From positions 1 to 64,000 of the forward strand of contig BDTG01000027.1 in the NCBI GenBank assembly GCA_002897695.1: 64,000 nt of DNA, in the 5' to 3' direction. The stretch comes from a bacterium BMS3Abin14. GTDB lineage: Bacteria > BMS3Abin14. The translations under genes and the position numbers were made by a program. A model generated the notes under the pieces. It worked only from the letters and a program-made list of their open reading frames with translations. It had not been told where the DNA came from and made no database searches. Below, piece after piece: positions 61,193-64,000 of the stretch (positions are counted from its first letter, which is position 1; the number at the start of each line of letters is the position of its first letter).

Positions 61193-62934
61193 TGCAGCTC
61201 AGTCCCGGCCTCCCTGTACTCTCCGAAGGTTATCCGGAACATCGTCCCATTTTCCCGATGGATCTCCAGGCGCCCTCCCAGGAGCTCAACGAGTGTCCGG
61301 ACCAGATTAAGACCCAGAGAGCTGAAACTGCCCGGATCCCTGCCGGCCGGCATCCCCACGCCGTTATCGGCCACCGTCAGGACATACCCGCTTCCCTTGG
61401 ACCCATGGAATGCGATCCTCACCTCCCCGTCCTGTCTCCCCGAAAAGGCATGTTTATAGGCATTGGTGATAAGTTCGTTGATAATGAGCCCGGCGGGGAT
61501 AGCAGTATCAATAACGAGGTCGCCTTCTTCAAGATCAAAGATGAACCCGATCTCCTTTTCTTCCTGTCTGTAGGATGAGGATATGCTCCCTACGAGACTG
61601 CGCACGTAATTGGCAAAATTTATCCGGCCGAGATCCCGGTTGTTGTAGAGGTTCTCGTGGATAAGGGCCATGCTCATCACCCGGTTTTCGCTCTCACGGT
61701 AAAGATCCCTGACCGTTTCATCACCGGCATGCCGCCCCTGAAGATTGAGAAGTCCGGAGACCATCTGAAGATTATTTTTTACCCGGTGATGTATTTCCTT
61801 AAGCAGAATCTCCTTCTCCTGGAGGGACTCGTGGAGATTCGCCTCAACTTTCCTGCGTTCCTCCAAAAGACCCTCAATTTTTTGGGCATGACGCATGGTG
61901 GTCCACAGGAAAACGCACAGCAGGCCGATGAAAATCAGTCCGCCGGTCAGGATCATGGAGCTCTCGCCGAAATTCTGCCCATAATGCCCTGGAGTCGGGT
62001 AGAACAGCACGGACCATGCGCGGCCCGGAATACTCAGATTCGTTCGATAATGAACACCCTGGAGGACGGCATCCGGAACTCCGTAAAACGACTCGGGTTT
62101 GTGGACCCCGCCGGTTGCGTTATAATCGTAGAGAAACCCCCGGCCGGGCGGAGCTGAATCGTCAAACAGGTAGAACCCTATACTTTCCAGATTCCGCCCC
62201 TTGATGGCCTCGGCCACCAGGTCGGTAATGCTGAAAACCCCGAGGGCGAAACCCTGCAGATCCGACATGGGGTCTTCAGGGGCGACCGGGGAAATGCCGC
62301 CCTGGTATATGGGCCGAATGATCAGAAACCCGTAAATATCGCCCGTCTCCTGCACAAGGGTTAACCTGCCTGAGGATGCCATCTTCCCGGTCTCTATGGA
62401 CCTTTGGAGGGTTTCCAGACGAGCAGGATCCGATCTCAGATCGAACCCGAGAGCTGTCCGGTTTTCCTGGAGACTCACCCGATAATACACGGGGAAATAC
62501 CAGGGTCTCCGTCCGGCTCTCCTCATAACACCCTGGCTCACCCGTTCAGTGAACTGAAAACCCTTCATCCCATCCGCCCTGGCCAGTTCCTCATATCTGT
62601 CTCTATCCCTGTCCCTCACCGCAGGCACCCAGTTCAGGGCCCGGATCTGTGCATATCGAAGCAGGGGAGCTTCCACAAATTTCGCGAACTCATCTCTTTC
62701 TACAAAGACAGAGGCGTTAAAAAAGCTTCCTATCGACTCGACAACTCCGGTGGATTGATCGATCTGGTTCTGAATATCCTTGGCATAGTCCTTCATCTTC
62801 GAATCGAAGATGGTTATCGCCAGGGTTCGCTCATTTTCCCTTACGGTTCGCCATACGATCAATAACAGGATGACGCTGAGGAGGATGACGGATACCGCAT
62901 AGAGATACCGCCGATGGAACAGTCTGACGGGCAT
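61189..62934 (-). CDS. CHASE-domain sensor histidine kinase (HisKA_2/HATPase)
   Basis: A membrane kinase of about 581 residues: membrane helix one (about 11-28), an extracytoplasmic CHASE domain (about 60-270; RALNWVPAVRDRDRDRYEEL and ALGFDLRSDPARLETL in blocks), helix two (about 325-347), and a HisKA_2 domain with the phospho-His in KEIHHRVKNNLQMVSGLLNL, then HATPase with LIINELITNAYKHAF and VADNGVGMPAG. CHASE domains sense small ligands. ATG 62934 is preferred over the upstream frame opening at 63003. Its partner may be the receiver-PilZ protein upstream. Confidence 0.92.
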   Translation of the reverse strand: MPVRLFHRRYLYAVSVILLSVILLLIVWRTVRENERTLAITIFDSKMKDYAKDIQNQIDQSTGVVESIGSFFNASVFVERDEFAKFVEAPLLRYAQIRALNWVPAVRDRDRDRYEELARADGMKGFQFTERVSQGVMRRAGRRPWYFPVYYRVSLQENRTALGFDLRSDPARLETLQRSIETGKMASSGRLTLVQETGDIYGFLIIRPIYQGGISPVAPEDPMSDLQGFALGVFSITDLVAEAIKGRNLESIGFYLFDDSAPPGRGFLYDYNATGGVHKPESFYGVPDAVLQGVHYRTNLSIPGRAWSVLFYPTPGHYGQNFGESSMILTGGLIFIGLLCVFLWTTMRHAQKIEGLLEERRKVEANLHESLQEKEILLKEIHHRVKNNLQMVSGLLNLQGRHAGDETVRDLYRESENRVMSMALIHENLYNNRDLGRINFANYVRSLVGSISSSYRQEEKEIGFIFDLEEGDLVIDTAIPAGLIINELITNAYKHAFSGRQDGEVRIAFHGSKGSGYVLTVADNGVGMPAGRDPGSFSSLGLNLVRTLVELLGGRLEIHRENGTMFRITFGEYREAGTELH

Positions 62935-63208
62935 GGCCTTTTCCCCATTCACGGTTTTGCAGTGCACGAAGATCAGGAACCGATTCGGATAAATTGGCAA
63001 CAATCAGTGAAACGGTAACGAGCGGCCCCTGAACCCCCGATTGGGATGCGTGGATAATACAACAGTAGGCCCCTGTCCCGCAACTTATTGAAAGGCATGG
63101 CTATCCAGAGATCCGGTGCAGGGATTATCCGGCAGATTCGCTGTCCGTCATGGAGATGTGAATTTCAGACTGTGGCTTCCCTGGAATAATGGAATAGAAG
63201 CGGGATGT

Positions 63209-63949
63209 TCACAGGGGAAAAGAATTTTTTAGTCTTGGCAGACCTTTAACCGGATCCTTCTTCAGCACCATGCGCACATAATCATCAATATGTGCCTTCT
63301 CAACGGAGTCAATAATGAGAAATCGCATCCCGGCCCCCTCGGGTCCGTTTTCTCCGAACCTTCCGGTCCAGACCACCGCCGCCCAACGTACATACACCGC
63401 CCTTTCCTGACCTGGGAGGTTAAAACGGATTTCAAACATTTCACCAGGAACGGGAAGTGTATCCAGATCAACGAAGGCCCCATCCGAGGATAGTGAAAGA
63501 ACGTTGGCATTCACATTGACGTTCCCCATGGAAACTGTGCAGGGCAGGGACAATTCAGCCCTTTCCGTATGCCTTTGGCCCGAGCCAAGCAGCTCCTCGA
63601 CGATTGCAGTCAGAAGGTCACGTCTGATGGGTTTCTGGATCAACCCGTCGCACAGCGCTGTATTCGCCACGATCCTGGAGGATTCCAGGGAGCCTGAGCT
63701 GACGATTATGATGGGGATGGAACGGGTGAGGGGATCGCTTTTCAGGCTGCGGCAAACCTCCGGTCCTGTCAAATCGGGCATGATATGATCAAGGAGGATG
63801 AGATCAGGCATCAGGCCCCGTGCCATTTCCAGGGCATCACGGCCACACCGGGCAGTAAAGAAATCGAATCCGTCCCGTCCCAGGCAGGAAATCTCCTGCT
63901 GAATGAAGAACTCATTGTCGTCAACAACGAGAACCCGCTTTTTTTCCAT
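63209..63949 (-). CDS. Receiver-PilZ response regulator
   Basis: A 246-residue protein. Residues 5-120 are a receiver with VLVVDDNEFF, the phosphoacceptor in LILLDHIMPDLTG, IIIVSSGS and the Lys in IQKPI. Residues 130-235 are a PilZ-like domain with the beta-barrel block LSSDGAFVDLDTLPVPGE and GAGMRFLII; the classical RxxxR c-di-GMP motif is weak (RHTERAELSLP). AAGGGA lies before the ATG. It is upstream of the CHASE kinase on the same strand across a 205-base gap that otherwise shows no gene or clear signal. Confidence 0.88.
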   Translation of the reverse strand: MEKKRVLVVDDNEFFIQQEISCLGRDGFDFFTARCGRDALEMARGLMPDLILLDHIMPDLTGPEVCRSLKSDPLTRSIPIIIVSSGSLESSRIVANTALCDGLIQKPIRRDLLTAIVEELLGSGQRHTERAELSLPCTVSMGNVNVNANVLSLSSDGAFVDLDTLPVPGEMFEIRFNLPGQERAVYVRWAAVVWTGRFGENGPEGAGMRFLIIDSVEKAHIDDYVRMVLKKDPVKGLPRLKNSFPL

Positions 63950-64000
63950 GACATCCCTTTCCCGGCCTGAACAGTTCCGTCCGAAACCAAGGATGTAGCA

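Overview
The window reads as one stretch of chromosome from an uncultured Gram-negative bacterium. The outer-membrane genes (a TamA/BamA-type barrel with TamB, LptE, Lnt, a SurA-like chaperone, MurJ) show a diderm envelope. The many zinc-ribbon receivers, DUF4388 (PATAN) proteins, HEAT proteins and CheA-type genes resemble deltaproteobacterial (Desulfobacterota-type) genomes. That placement is an inference from gene content; no rRNA or tRNA gene was found to anchor it. The DNA is fairly GC-rich, and most genes lie on the minus strand in tightly packed, often ATGA/GTGA/TTGA-coupled operons.

Layout, left to right. 1-302: 5' part of a malic enzyme gene. 524-8134: minus-strand metabolic operon (M42 peptidase, rsmD, coaD, pta, aspartate aminotransferase, FAH-family hydrolase, pdxA, LivJ-like binding protein). 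8326-10162: amidohydrolase, queD and a SurA-like protein. 10447-11040: isolated plus-strand zinc-ribbon receiver. 11231-20714: tamB/tamA, type-4 uracil-DNA glycosylase, coaBC, an MBL hydrolase and a gutted dtd remnant coupled to murJ. 22430-22702: rpsT with a TTG start. 22691-26618: holA, lptE, leuS. 26725-38887: a chemosensory cluster (two CheY, GAF protein, CheB, CheR, HEAT protein, zinc-ribbon pseudo-receiver, CheW, ExeA-like ATPase, CheA, DUF4388 protein) with no chemoreceptor and no flagellar gene in view. 38884-46694: phosphoesterase, M17 N-domain protein, nusB, ribH, ribBA, ribE, ribD, prfB (with its programmed +1 frameshift) and lnt. 46694-54962: CorC-like protein, ybeY, pgpH-type HD phosphohydrolase, phoH, a DUF4388 protein carrying an MshEN-like tandem motif, a TPR membrane protein and a DUF1844 protein. 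55122-55349: peroxiredoxin remnant. 55525-61141: plus-strand mazG, a chalcone-isomerase-like protein, and a YehZYXW/OsmF-type osmoprotectant ABC transporter. 61189-63949: CHASE-type histidine kinase and a receiver-PilZ protein.

Most distinctive points: the receptor-less chemosensory cluster with an ExeA-type AAA ATPase, HEAT protein and degenerate receivers; a DUF4388 protein with an exact 24-5-24 MshEN-type c-di-GMP-binding pattern; two small genes (dtd and a peroxiredoxin) that have each lost their catalytic centre through an internal in-frame deletion; the RF2 frameshift site; and several families of short dispersed repeats of 7-8 bp period or about 25 bp, which sit in almost every larger intergenic gap and sometimes supply stop codons. 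No CRISPR array, insertion sequence, prophage, rRNA or tRNA was found. Gaps of about 100-260 bases hold mainly these repeats, and no gap exceeds 300 bases.
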